Source: Rhizobiales bacterium CCH3-A5 (lineage in GTDB: Bacteria; Pseudomonadota; Alphaproteobacteria; Rhizobiales; Beijerinckiaceae). Taken from it: DNA of 7,565 nucleotides. Both the position numbers and the translations under genes were made by a program. The stretch lies in assembly GCA_001556025.1 (NCBI GenBank), contig LSIB01000142.1:1-7565 (forward strand). Direction: 5' to 3'. The notes below the pieces were generated by a model. The model had not been told where the DNA came from. It did not search any database and saw only the letters and a list, made by a program, of their open reading frames with translations. Shown here piece after piece: positions 1 to 7,242 of the stretch; position 1 is the stretch's first letter, and every line of letters starts with the position of its first letter.

Positions 1-21
1 GGAACAGTGGCCGGTTAATTA

Positions 22-1272
22 TTGGATTACCCGGCCGGTCGCGTCGGAATCTGCAAGTCGCGCGAAAATGCAAAGCATGTCCAGCGGGCGATGCAGGAGA
101 ACGCGCGCCAGGGTTTCTACAACGGTTCACCGGTAGCGCTCGGCTTCACCACCAAGGTGGTCGCCCGGCACGGCAACCGCGACAAGAAGGTGCTGGTCGT
201 CGATCCTGTTGAGGCCGAACTGGTTCGACAGATTTTCCTTCTGTATCGCGATGGTGACGGCGCCAGCGGGCCGATGGGCGTCAAGGCGATCGCGACCTGG
301 CTGAACGCGCATGGCTACCGTACCAAGCGCGGCGGCCTGTTCGGTGTCGCTGGCGTCCACACCATCCTGACAAACAGAGTCTACATCGGCGAGACGACGT
401 TCAACCGTCGCTGCTCTCGCACGCTTCGCCAGAAGCCAGCAAACCAGCACATTCATGGCGAGGTCGAGCCGATTGTCGATGGCCCCCTTTTTGAATGGGT
501 TCAGCAGGCTCTTCCGTCACGAAGCCCCAAAGTGGTCGCGCCTCGTCTTGTCACCGGGCCGATCCTGCTGACGGGGCTCGCCACATGCAGCTGCGGCGCT
601 GCCATGACATTGCGCACCGGCACAGGGGGAAAGGGCAAGGTCTATCAATACTACACCTGCTCGGCCTGCGCCCGAAAGGGCAAGACAGCCTGTCCGGGTC
701 GCTCGATACGAATGGATCGTCTCGACAGTCTCGTCGTCGACACCGTGACGGAAAAGCTGTTGCGGCCGGACCGCCTCGCTATGGTCCTCTCGGCCGTGGT
801 CGATGCCCGTTCGCGTCGTGCCGAAGAGGTCGACACCCGGATCAGGCGGCTTGAACAGACGCGATTTGAAGCCCGGGACAAGCTCCGCCGCCTGATTGAT
901 CTTGTTGAGAGTAGCGACATCGTCGACGACGAGATCAAGACCCGTATCGCTCAGCGCCGTGACGAGATCGCCAAGGTCGACGCTGAACTCGCGCGGCTTC
1001 AAGGGCCAAGGTTGGGCCAGGAAGATTTTTCTCACGAGATGCTGGCGCAATTTGGTCAGCTCGTCGCGAAGAACATCGCGAATGGGCCCATCCCGTTCCG
1101 CAAAGGCTACCTAAGGGCGCTGATCGACCGAGTCGAGGTTGACGACGGCATCGTCCGCCTCATCGGCAACACCCACGTGCTGGCGCAGGCCGTCAAGGAC
1201 GGCCCCGCCAACGTGCAGGAAGTTCGCAGATTTGTACCGAAGTGGCGCGCCCGACACGATTCGAACGTGTGA
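22..1272 (+). CDS. Large serine recombinase, N-terminally truncated (likely pseudogene)
   Basis: This is the DNA-binding half of a large serine recombinase (site-specific integrase or resolvase type). From about residue 13 (SRENAKH) it follows the family: the 'Recombinase' domain at about 27-125 (ARQGFYNG to NRVYIGE), a zinc beta-ribbon at about 185-228 with C189, C191, C213, C216 and C224, then a coiled coil at about 262-327 rich in Arg and Glu. Intact members are roughly 500-600 residues and begin with a ~150-residue resolvase catalytic domain carrying the nucleophilic serine; here that domain is absent. A TAA at 16-18 closes the frame just upstream, the only nearby start is a TTG without a ribosome-binding site, and residues 1-12 do not resemble the family. 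The last ten codons, from W407 to the TGA, lie inside the opposite-strand tRNA-Arg. The family call is firm; the protein is probably not an active recombinase, and may not be expressed. Confidence 0.88.
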   Translation: MDYPAGRVGICKSRENAKHVQRAMQENARQGFYNGSPVALGFTTKVVARHGNRDKKVLVVDPVEAELVRQIFLLYRDGDGASGPMGVKAIATWLNAHGYRTKRGGLFGVAGVHTILTNRVYIGETTFNRRCSRTLRQKPANQHIHGEVEPIVDGPLFEWVQQALPSRSPKVVAPRLVTGPILLTGLATCSCGAAMTLRTGTGGKGKVYQYYTCSACARKGKTACPGRSIRMDRLDSLVVDTVTEKLLRPDRLAMVLSAVVDARSRRAEEVDTRIRRLEQTRFEARDKLRRLIDLVESSDIVDDEIKTRIAQRRDEIAKVDAELARLQGPRLGQEDFSHEMLAQFGQLVAKNIANGPIPFRKGYLRALIDRVEVDDGIVRLIGNTHVLAQAVKDGPANVQEVRRFVPKWRARHDSNV

Positions 1273-1319
1273 CCTTTGCCTTCGGAGGGCAACGCTCTAT
1301 CCAGCTGAGCTACGGGCGC
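1243..1319 (-). tRNA. tRNA-Arg (anticodon CCG)
   Basis: On the minus strand this folds as a complete 77-nt tRNA with an encoded CCA end. The acceptor stem GCGCCCG/CGGGCGC has seven perfect pairs. The D stem is GCTC/GAGC, the anticodon stem TTGCC/GGCAA with loop CTCCGAA (anticodon CCG, reading the arginine codon CGG), and the T arm ACACG-TTCGAAT-CGTGT is fully paired. The discriminator base is G. Its 3' half overlaps the tail of the recombinase frame by 30 bp, the usual layout when an element has integrated at a tRNA 3' end and re-created it. All stems are intact, so the gene looks functional. Confidence 0.97.
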
Positions 1320-1332
1320 AATCCGTGACTGG

Positions 1333-1361
1333 TGGATAGCCGATCGGCGGGCTGTCGGCAA
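1333..1361 (-). promoter_or_regulatory. Possible promoter of tRNA-Arg
   Basis: Read on the minus strand, TTGCCG and TATCCA are separated by 17 bp, with the -10 element 13 bp upstream of the tRNA 5' end. Position and spacing suit a sigma-70-type tRNA promoter with a short leader. The hexamers match consensus only moderately (4/6 and 3/6), so this is tentative. Confidence 0.3.
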
Positions 1362-1393
1362 CGAGGGATTTTTGCCTGAGCGAGGGCCAGAGC

Positions 1394-1430
1394 GGCAAAG
1401 GTCAAACGTTCGAACCGTGCCGGGCGCGCC
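1394..1430 (+). repeat. Inverted 3'-half copy of tRNA-Arg (att-site remnant)
   Basis: These 37 bases match the 3' half of the neighbouring tRNA-Arg, from the 3' side of the anticodon stem to the second C of the CCA, at 34 of 37 positions, but on the opposite strand (partner 1244-1280). No 5' half precedes it. Two of the three differences unpair the T stem (AAACG facing CGTGC), so it is not a working tRNA. A copy of just the tRNA 3' half is the typical footprint of an attachment site left by an island integrated at a tRNA. The inverted orientation implies a later inversion or a second, independently worn site. Confidence 0.8.
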
Positions 1431-1499
1431 GCGGTTGTGGCGGCTCGGTCCATCCCAGTAGCCTGACCCGACATTTCGTCACCGCCCCGCTACGGCGCG

Positions 1500-1919
1500 C
1501 TACAGGTTCAGCGCCAGCAGCCGGGCCAGCGCCTCGTCGGTCGCGATGTCCTCGGGCCAGCCATAGGCGGCGGCAACCGCGCGGTCGAGTTCGTCATGCA
1601 GCGCGGCAAGCCAGGCCGGGCGCTGGTTGTAGAGATTGGTCAGCGTCCGCTCCTTCAGCTTCACGGCGGCCACGGCCTTGCGCGGCAGGATGCGGTCGCG
1701 ATAGCGGCGCGGCGCCTCGCCCGGCGCGGCGGTGGGCACGATCTCGACCAGGTCCGGCGGGTTGAGCCAGGCGCGCCTGCGCTCGTCGAGCAGTTTTGCG
1801 ACGGCGGCGACGCGGATGGCGCGCGGGTCGTCGGCTTAAGCCGAGGCCGGGAGGTTTGGCGTCAGGCCCTCGGGAAAGGGGAAGGTTTCGAAGGTGGTGG
1901 TGGGGGTGTAGCGCGGCCT
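1500..1919 (-). pseudogene. C-terminal remnant of MmeI-like (type IIL) DNA methyltransferase
   Basis: The minus-strand translation follows the C-terminal end of large class I SAM-dependent DNA methyltransferases of the MmeI-like restriction-modification type, recalled from family knowledge. Recognisable blocks are YTPTTTFETFPFPEG, then WLNPPDLVEIVP, then RTLTNLYNQRPAWL, then AAAYGWPED and a terminal LARLLALNL. All lie in one reading frame, but a TAA at 1836-1838 interrupts them between ASA and ADDPRAI, at a place where homologues appear to have Tyr, so a single base change could explain it. Homology stops at about 1910-1919. The methyltransferase catalytic core, target-recognition region and any nuclease domain (members exceed 800 residues) are missing. 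It is therefore a dead fragment of a defence gene, consistent with an eroded island beside the tRNA. The segment 1500-1739 could be read as a 79-residue ORF starting with GTG, but it is part of this remnant. Confidence 0.8.
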
Positions 1920-2266
1920 GTTGGAAAAGTCATTCGCTCCTGACGACTCTATGCTTGGCCGGACGCTCAGGGAAACTCGCTGGCTGGCTTCATGGCGGAT
2001 GACCCCCGCATCGTCGCGTGTGGCGCAGTCGTGCCGAACCGAATTGCGATCGGCTTTCAAGGACGATTTTGTAATTCAAGCTACTGAAAATATTATGATA
2101 TTTCGGCGGTGCTCTCGGCGTAGGCCCAGCTTCGGAGGGACCTGCGCCCTCGGCTCATCGCCTTTCACAGGCAATGCTCTCACACGTTCGATCCGATTGA
2201 GCATCGAGCTAATGCGAGCCGGCTTTGGGAGTTATTGATGAGCAGGAGGTCAAACGCTGTCCCGGT
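1920..2266. other. Gene-poor spacer
   Basis: No reading frame here resembles a known protein. Rightward and leftward ORFs cross it, but they lack ribosome-binding sites and look like chance. The segment includes an AT-rich patch around 2067-2105 with a perfect 16-bp AT palindrome (2088-2103: AAATAT, 4-base loop, ATATTT), unusual in this GC-rich window. No convincing rho-independent terminator for the leftward operon was found. The left edge is where methyltransferase homology ends, so part of this spacer may be island debris. Confidence 0.5.
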
Positions 2267-3028
2267 TCAACGGATCAGATCGTCGAGAGCGATGGTTTTC
2301 CATGGCAAGGGCAACTGGCTTTGCTCGCAATACCTAGCATTGTAGGAAAAGCCCGTCGCGTTGGTAATTCGATAGCGGCCTTGCCCCAGGATTTCATATA
2401 AAACAGTTTGCTCACCGCCCTCCGAACAGCTTTCACGGACCCGGTAGCGCGACTCGCTGAGACGTTCAATCGACCGGAACTGACACAGTTCCCGCCCAGC
2501 CCCCATGGCGTCGCGCCGCAGAAGGCTGAGTGTGCCATTCGATGCTTGGCTGCACGGGGTGCCTTCCGCTACGTAGTAGCCGCGCGGAAGAGGCAGGCCG
2601 GGGGCTGCGACGCGCTGTGACACCGAGCTTGCGGCGCTTGGCGCGCCTGTTGCCGATCCTGGAGCAACGCACTTCTGAAAGCGCTTTGGGTCAAAGTCGA
2701 ACCCGCGCATTGCAACGAATGTTAACACGGAACCTGAGACCTCGACGGTGAACGTCATCCGGCTCTGTCTGCCCTCACCGCGACAATTCGCGTCGATCTC
2801 GAATCTGGCAGCCGCGCGCTGTCGCACATTCCTGACCCGACAGGTGGTTTCGAAGGTCGACAGGTCGAGCGTCGATCGATCCAGGATAATTTCCGTTTGC
2901 CCTTCACCGCACCGCGGCGCTCCCCAACGTCCGACCCAGGGGTCAGCCTGGGCCTGGGTCTCGAAGGGCATGGACAGCGCAAAAGCCGCGAGGGCGAGAC
3001 TAGGTATCGTTGGCCCGAGGCGATGCAT
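2267..3028 (-). CDS. Exported protein with two copies of a four-cysteine domain
   Basis: I recognise no named family. The start is ATG at 3028, preceded by GGAGGA at 5-nt spacing; the open frame further upstream overlaps the neighbouring gene and has no export signal. Residues 1-28 form a signal peptide (hydrophobic SLALAAFALS, likely cleavage AQA|D after A28), so the mature protein should be periplasmic or secreted. It consists of two related domains joined by an Ala/Ser/Pro-rich linker (about 121-147). The cysteines repeat in register: C40, C63, C82, C120 and then C159, C182, C201, C234, with gaps 23/19/38 and 23/19/33. The third cysteine of each is followed by a similar acidic/Gly motif (CRGEG, CSEGG). 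This suggests two small beta-rich folds with two disulfides each. It lies 47 bp downstream of the large LprI-domain gene on the same strand, so is probably cotranscribed with it. Function unknown; binding of an envelope ligand or inhibition of an enzyme is a guess. Confidence 0.85.
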   Translation of the reverse strand: MHRLGPTIPSLALAAFALSMPFETQAQADPWVGRWGAPRCGEGQTEIILDRSTLDLSTFETTCRVRNVRQRAAARFEIDANCRGEGRQSRMTFTVEVSGSVLTFVAMRGFDFDPKRFQKCVAPGSATGAPSAASSVSQRVAAPGLPLPRGYYVAEGTPCSQASNGTLSLLRRDAMGAGRELCQFRSIERLSESRYRVRESCSEGGEQTVLYEILGQGRYRITNATGFSYNARYCEQSQLPLPWKTIALDDLIR

Positions 3029-3033
3029 GACGA

Positions 3034-3039
3034 TCCTCC
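3034..3039 (-). promoter_or_regulatory. Ribosome-binding site of the four-cysteine protein
   Basis: GGAGGA on the minus strand, five bases before the ATG at 3028. It decides the start in favour of the signal-peptide-bearing 253-residue form over longer upstream starts. Confidence 0.8.
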
Positions 3040-3075
3040 GACAGGGTGAGACGGCTTGGCAGATGATCCGACGAT

Positions 3076-6000
3076 TTAGAACTTGATCCCCGGCGCCCGG
3101 CCGGATTGTCCGGTCCCTGCGCTTTGACCCGCATCCTGAAGCGCCTTTCGGCTTTTTGCGAATGCCTCGGCATAGGGTTCGACATCGCTCAGGATGGATT
3201 CCACCCAGTCCAGGCTCTTCGTGGGAAATCCCGCGCGCAATCCGCGCGAGGCGCTGAACTCGACATTGACGCTGAGCGCCTCGCCGCATGTGCCCAGCAC
3301 CTTCCGACGGTCGAGCGGGTCCGCCATCCCGGTCGGAAACCGAACATCGGGAACGACCTGACCATCCGGCAGAATGACAGGCGGGCTTGCCTCGTCATTC
3401 AGCCAGTTCGTCGACAGGGCAATCTGCTGGCCGCCGTAGGAATAGGCGGACCATCCGCAGCGAGCGCCGTTTTCGGTCCAGAGGTTGAAGTTCTCGTGAA
3501 CCTGCCCGGAATTGGCCGGCCCGTATTTCTGGCGCAACCCCTGCAACACTTCGTGCACGGGAATCTGGCCGGCCTCCGAATAGATTCGACGCCAGACGGC
3601 GAGCACCCGGTCCGGAGCGGCGGGCGGCTCGTCGATCAAGGCAATGATTTCGCGGCCATCCGCCGAGACGAAAAGCTTGCCTGATGTCGCCGGGGTGATC
3701 AGCGGATTGTCAGAGCGTGCTCTTGTGCCCTTGAGCACTCGGCCCACCTCCATATGGCTGCGGATCAGCTTCTCGGCCTCCGCGAAGCTCTGGCCCAGTC
3801 GAATCCCGATGATGTCGTAGCGCCCAGGGGACACTTTGGGCGGCACGGGTTTGACAGCCTGCGGCTGGATGGGCTCCAGCGACAAGGGAAGTCGCACCTG
3901 CTTCGTGGTCGGATCGACCATGTCGGCCTTTGTGAGCGTCAGGCTGAGCACCGGAACAGGGAGCTTTACCGGCGGCTTCTGAAGATTGAAGCCCGCGGCG
4001 GCCCGGTCCGACTCGGGTAGCCGATCCGCGATGCGCGCGCCCGTGACCTCGACAATGACGACAATATCAGCATTGCGTCCTTCCTGCGCTGGCAGCCGCG
4101 TCGCCACCTGCTGGGACAGCTCGAACAGGGTATTCAGCGTCATCCCACCGGGCTGGCTGCGCGCAAGTGCCACCGACTTCGCGCAATAGCTGTCGTTCCA
4201 AGTGCATTGCACCCTTGGCCCGAATGTTTCCCATCCTTGCGTGGCCAAAATTGGTGTCAGACGGTCCTGCATTATGACGGCGGCTTCCAGGCGGTCGCAC
4301 TGGGCTGGCTCCCTGTTCACGTCCTTCCGACAACCCACCACCTCCGATCGAAGCCCTTCTTCCGACCTGGGTTCGGATAGAGCGCTGCTGAAGCGCACCA
4401 GCGTCTCCCGTGTTCGCGGGAACTGAGCCTGGAATTTTGCCGGCAGCATGTCGGCGCGCGCACGCGTCCAGGCCTTGAAGCCTTCGAGCAGCCGGGACGT
4501 ATCCTCGGTGTTCGGTTCCAGGCTGATATTTCTGAAATGACGCCCCCAGCGGACGGTCTGGCCCGGCATCGGCCGCTTCTCCAGCGCGAAGCGGGCAAGG
4601 AGCATCCGGGTCCAGTCGGCATCGCTCAACGAATCCGGCAGATGCTTGACGAGCAGCAGATCGAGCGTTTCCGCATCGAGCGGCAGCACAGCTTCAGTCG
4701 GCCGCTCGACCGTGCGGTCGCCCATGCCATATGATGGCGCTGCCTGCTGGTCGAAGGAGGCCTTGCCGACCTCCCTGCCACCCACATGAACCGATGCTGA
4801 GAGCCCTTTCACCGGCAGCACGACGAGGTTCAGACGGTCCGCCATGAGCCGCCTCGGCTCGCCATGGCTCAGGCTGAACCGGACCTCCAGCCGCGTGTCG
4901 CCTTGGGCCGCTCGAACCCGATTGACAGCGCCTTGCAGCGCCTGAGCATCGACCTTGATGCGGAAATCCTCGGCCGGCCGTTCGAACAGCAGCGCCCGGA
5001 ATTCGTCGGGCTGCTCTCGCCCGATGAGGACAAGTCGGTTTGCAGTCCCGCCGACGGAGCGGCCGACGAGTTCTTCCAGGCCCCTGATCTGCGCTCCGGT
5101 ATAGGAGACGACGCTGCTCCTCTCATCCAACCCGTGAAAGTCGGAGAGCTGGATATCGGGCAGGACAGCTGGGATTCCGGCCGTGGCGGTCGTCCCCGTA
5201 TTGGCGACCGCACCGTCGGCCATGAGATGACCGCGAGACCGCAGCACCAGCCGGTTCGGCAAGGACTTGGCCCGCTCGCGCGTCCAGGCCTCGTAGGCTT
5301 CCTTGCGGACGGTCGATTGCGATGCCGAGCGCGGATAAAATGGCCCCCACGGATCAATCGCCTTCCAATTCGCCCCGGCGTTGGTGGCGTAGATCCTCTG
5401 TTCAAGCTGTAGCCTCGCCCGCGCCTCCGAGGCCCAGTCGAGGCGTGCGCCGGGTTCGAGACCGGCCTTGAGTTGGGCCAGCAGGATCGTCTCCGCCGTG
5501 ATATCGGCGCTGTCCATCCGAGCGATGGTGGATTGCCCGTCCGAGACGGAGGCCGGCGCCTGCTCGATCGGGAATTGATACAGCGCAGTGCGAAGCGCCT
5601 CGTCGGAATAGGCGATAAGCCGCTCAAGCCGATAGGACAGGTCACGCGCCTCCGCGCCGACCCGCGTCAGGGTTATGGTGGCCGCGATCTGGAGGCGGCG
5701 GCGATCCCCCAACTGCCTCAGCAACTGCTCGGCGGCGCCTTCTTCAATCGGGAGGAAGCTGGGAAGGGGAAACTGTGCCGGAACGCCGGCGAGTTCCAAC
5801 CGCAGCCCCACCATGGGGAAGCCTTTGCGGGTCCTGTCATACTGGCCGACATCGAAATCATCGACGATGACCATCTTTATGGGGAGTTTGGGCGCTGCCT
5901 GAAACAACCCGGGCGCATCGGCTTCGACGAAGGACTTGTAAGCCCTCTCCCTCTCGAACTCGTTCCTGCCGGCCCAGTTGCTGGAGGTGAAAAGCTGGGC

Positions 6001-6912
6001 CCGGCGCGGGTTGCTCACAAACGTCTGGGCTAAAGCCAACGTCATGCGCGGGTCATCGAGAAGGCTGCGGTTCTCGTTGAAGCGCACCAGCGCCAACAGG
6101 TGGGTGCTGCCGCGCCGAGTGTTCGGCGCATATTTGTCAGTGGCGGGAAGTCCCTCGTGCAGCCGCATCTCCGGCAGCAAGGCGCTGAGCGCAGCAGACC
6201 CACCGGGTTCGGACGGCGACGCGGCAGGGGGCGAGCCGGACGCGCGCTGCAAATCGGCAAGGCGGAGTCCGTAGATCTGCCTCAGACACTCGAAACTGCT
6301 ACGGCATTCGGCCCGATCGGCGATAAAGCGTCGCTGCTGATTCTGGCTGGCGCGATCGCGGGATGTCGGCAGGTAGAGTTCCGCGACTTCGCGATCCAGA
6401 CGGCGCAGCTCGCGAGAGGCGCAGATGGCGCGCTCATCGGGCCGTCTCGCATTGGAGCAGTCGAAGCTTGCCCGGTCGTCGGAGATGTCGTCATCCGATC
6501 CGGCCTTGCCTCCCGCCGCGACGGTCCGGTCCGGCGCCGTCCCGTTCGCGGCTATCGCTGATTGCAGTTCCTGGATTAGACGCGTGTCGAGGCGGCCATT
6601 GGCGGGCATTCCTCGAGCGCGCTGAAAGGCGACGATCGCCTCGAGCGTCCTGGGACCCATGTTTCCATCGGCCTCACCCACTGCGTAGCCCAGCCGCGCC
6701 AACATTGATTGGGCTGCAAAGACCACACCGGCATTGCTTTCTGCTGCCCCGCTACTGCGATACTGCGCCAATACCATCGGGGCGCCGGCCGGAGCGGCGC
6801 GCTGCTGTAACAGGGGACTGTTTTCAGCCAGCGCGACCTGACCCGCAGATGGGTTCACAGCGACAATGACTGAGAGTAAGCCGCCAATAAGCGCGGACGC
6901 AGTCAAGCGCAT
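3076..6912 (-). CDS. Large exported protein: peptidoglycan-binding + LprI-like domains + triplicated unit
   Basis: A 1278-residue protein starting at ATG 6912, chosen because GGAGGT lies 5 nt upstream and the protein then begins with a signal peptide (hydrophobic ALIGGLLSVIVAV; cleavage near A23 or A29). The frame is open to 7152, but that 80-residue extension looks noncoding. Residues about 62-120 are a peptidoglycan-binding domain (repeats around LARLGY, MGPRTLEAIVAFQ, GRLDTRLI). Residues about 150-222 resemble the LprI family, named for a mycobacterial lysozyme inhibitor, with C152, C164, C203 and C209. Residues about 262-1012 contain three related units, clearest between units two and three: AET at 473 and 747, AWTR at 542 and 814. 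Residues about 1029-1260 form a separate domain opening with YDIIGIRLGQSFAEAE and carrying C1152 and C1209. Probably periplasmic and attached to the cell wall; protection of, or action on, peptidoglycan is inferred. No catalytic motif was recognised. First gene of a likely two-gene operon. Confidence 0.88.
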   Translation of the reverse strand: MRLTASALIGGLLSVIVAVNPSAGQVALAENSPLLQQRAAPAGAPMVLAQYRSSGAAESNAGVVFAAQSMLARLGYAVGEADGNMGPRTLEAIVAFQRARGMPANGRLDTRLIQELQSAIAANGTAPDRTVAAGGKAGSDDDISDDRASFDCSNARRPDERAICASRELRRLDREVAELYLPTSRDRASQNQQRRFIADRAECRSSFECLRQIYGLRLADLQRASGSPPAASPSEPGGSAALSALLPEMRLHEGLPATDKYAPNTRRGSTHLLALVRFNENRSLLDDPRMTLALAQTFVSNPRRAQLFTSSNWAGRNEFERERAYKSFVEADAPGLFQAAPKLPIKMVIVDDFDVGQYDRTRKGFPMVGLRLELAGVPAQFPLPSFLPIEEGAAEQLLRQLGDRRRLQIAATITLTRVGAEARDLSYRLERLIAYSDEALRTALYQFPIEQAPASVSDGQSTIARMDSADITAETILLAQLKAGLEPGARLDWASEARARLQLEQRIYATNAGANWKAIDPWGPFYPRSASQSTVRKEAYEAWTRERAKSLPNRLVLRSRGHLMADGAVANTGTTATAGIPAVLPDIQLSDFHGLDERSSVVSYTGAQIRGLEELVGRSVGGTANRLVLIGREQPDEFRALLFERPAEDFRIKVDAQALQGAVNRVRAAQGDTRLEVRFSLSHGEPRRLMADRLNLVVLPVKGLSASVHVGGREVGKASFDQQAAPSYGMGDRTVERPTEAVLPLDAETLDLLLVKHLPDSLSDADWTRMLLARFALEKRPMPGQTVRWGRHFRNISLEPNTEDTSRLLEGFKAWTRARADMLPAKFQAQFPRTRETLVRFSSALSEPRSEEGLRSEVVGCRKDVNREPAQCDRLEAAVIMQDRLTPILATQGWETFGPRVQCTWNDSYCAKSVALARSQPGGMTLNTLFELSQQVATRLPAQEGRNADIVVIVEVTGARIADRLPESDRAAAGFNLQKPPVKLPVPVLSLTLTKADMVDPTTKQVRLPLSLEPIQPQAVKPVPPKVSPGRYDIIGIRLGQSFAEAEKLIRSHMEVGRVLKGTRARSDNPLITPATSGKLFVSADGREIIALIDEPPAAPDRVLAVWRRIYSEAGQIPVHEVLQGLRQKYGPANSGQVHENFNLWTENGARCGWSAYSYGGQQIALSTNWLNDEASPPVILPDGQVVPDVRFPTGMADPLDRRKVLGTCGEALSVNVEFSASRGLRAGFPTKSLDWVESILSDVEPYAEAFAKSRKALQDAGQSAGTGQSGRAPGIKF

Positions 6913-6917
6913 GCTAG

Positions 6918-6923
6918 ACCTCC
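6918..6923 (-). promoter_or_regulatory. Ribosome-binding site of the large LprI-domain protein
   Basis: GGAGGT on the minus strand, five bases before ATG 6912. It is a near-perfect anti-16S match and fixes the start at the signal peptide. An ATG at 6975 in the same frame has only a GAGG directly abutting it and would bury the signal peptide about 21 residues inside the protein. Confidence 0.8.
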
Positions 6924-6963
6924 GGTATCGAATACAACGCAAGACGCCTTTTGTTATGGTTAA

Positions 6964-6992
6964 AATATGCCGCATCCTCGATATGGGATCAA
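6964..6992 (-). promoter_or_regulatory. Possible promoter of the two-gene secreted operon
   Basis: On the minus strand, TTGATC and CATATT are separated by 17 bp; each matches the sigma-70 consensus at 4 of 6. It would give a leader of roughly 45 bases before ATG 6912. It sits in the locally AT-rich part of the divergent intergenic region. No operator or known regulator site was recognised. Confidence 0.35.
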
Positions 6993-7242
6993 GAGCGGGC
7001 GGGTTGCCAAGATCAGGGCCTTTAACGCTGGAGCAGATGACGTGTTGGCATGCTGTAGCTGACGCTTCACTTGACCGATGACAAAGCCTGCGCGGGTGCG
7101 CTTCCATCGGCCGCAAAAACAGTGCGAGGAATCGCGTCGGGCTCCTAAGCAATCACTGGAACCCGGTCATCAGTTTTCCGAATATAATCCCAGGCATCAG
7201 GCTGGTCGGCTGTCGCGTTCCTGATTCTTTATCCTATGACGA

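Noticed and set aside
2069..2096. Good-looking rightward promoter hexamers TTGTAA and TATTAT at 16 bp
   Set aside because: No plausible rightward gene follows; AT-rich patches produce such matches by chance.
2088..2103. AT-only palindrome as a terminator
   Set aside because: The 6-bp stem is entirely A-T and too weak, and it lies over 160 bp past the stop of the leftward operon.
1921..2238. Rightward 105-residue ORF in the spacer
   Set aside because: No ribosome-binding site, no recognisable motif, and it starts in the methyltransferase relic border; probably chance in GC-rich DNA.
3029..3289. Upstream extension of the four-cysteine protein
   Set aside because: It overlaps the coding end of the large gene in another frame, and the ATG at 3028 has both a strong ribosome-binding site and a signal peptide.
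3106..3684. Long ORFs on the strand opposite the large gene, such as this 192-residue one
   Set aside because: They are antisense shadows produced by high-GC codon use; no start signals or family resemblance.
7075..7110. Inverted repeat CCGATG/CATCGG as an operator
   Set aside because: The arms are only 6 bp, 24 bp apart, with mismatches before the inner GCGC pair; not distinguishable from chance.
6913..7152. An 80-residue N-terminal extension of the large protein (open frame to 7152)
   Set aside because: It would bury the signal peptide, has no strong ribosome-binding site, contains the candidate promoter, and its residues look like translated noncoding DNA.
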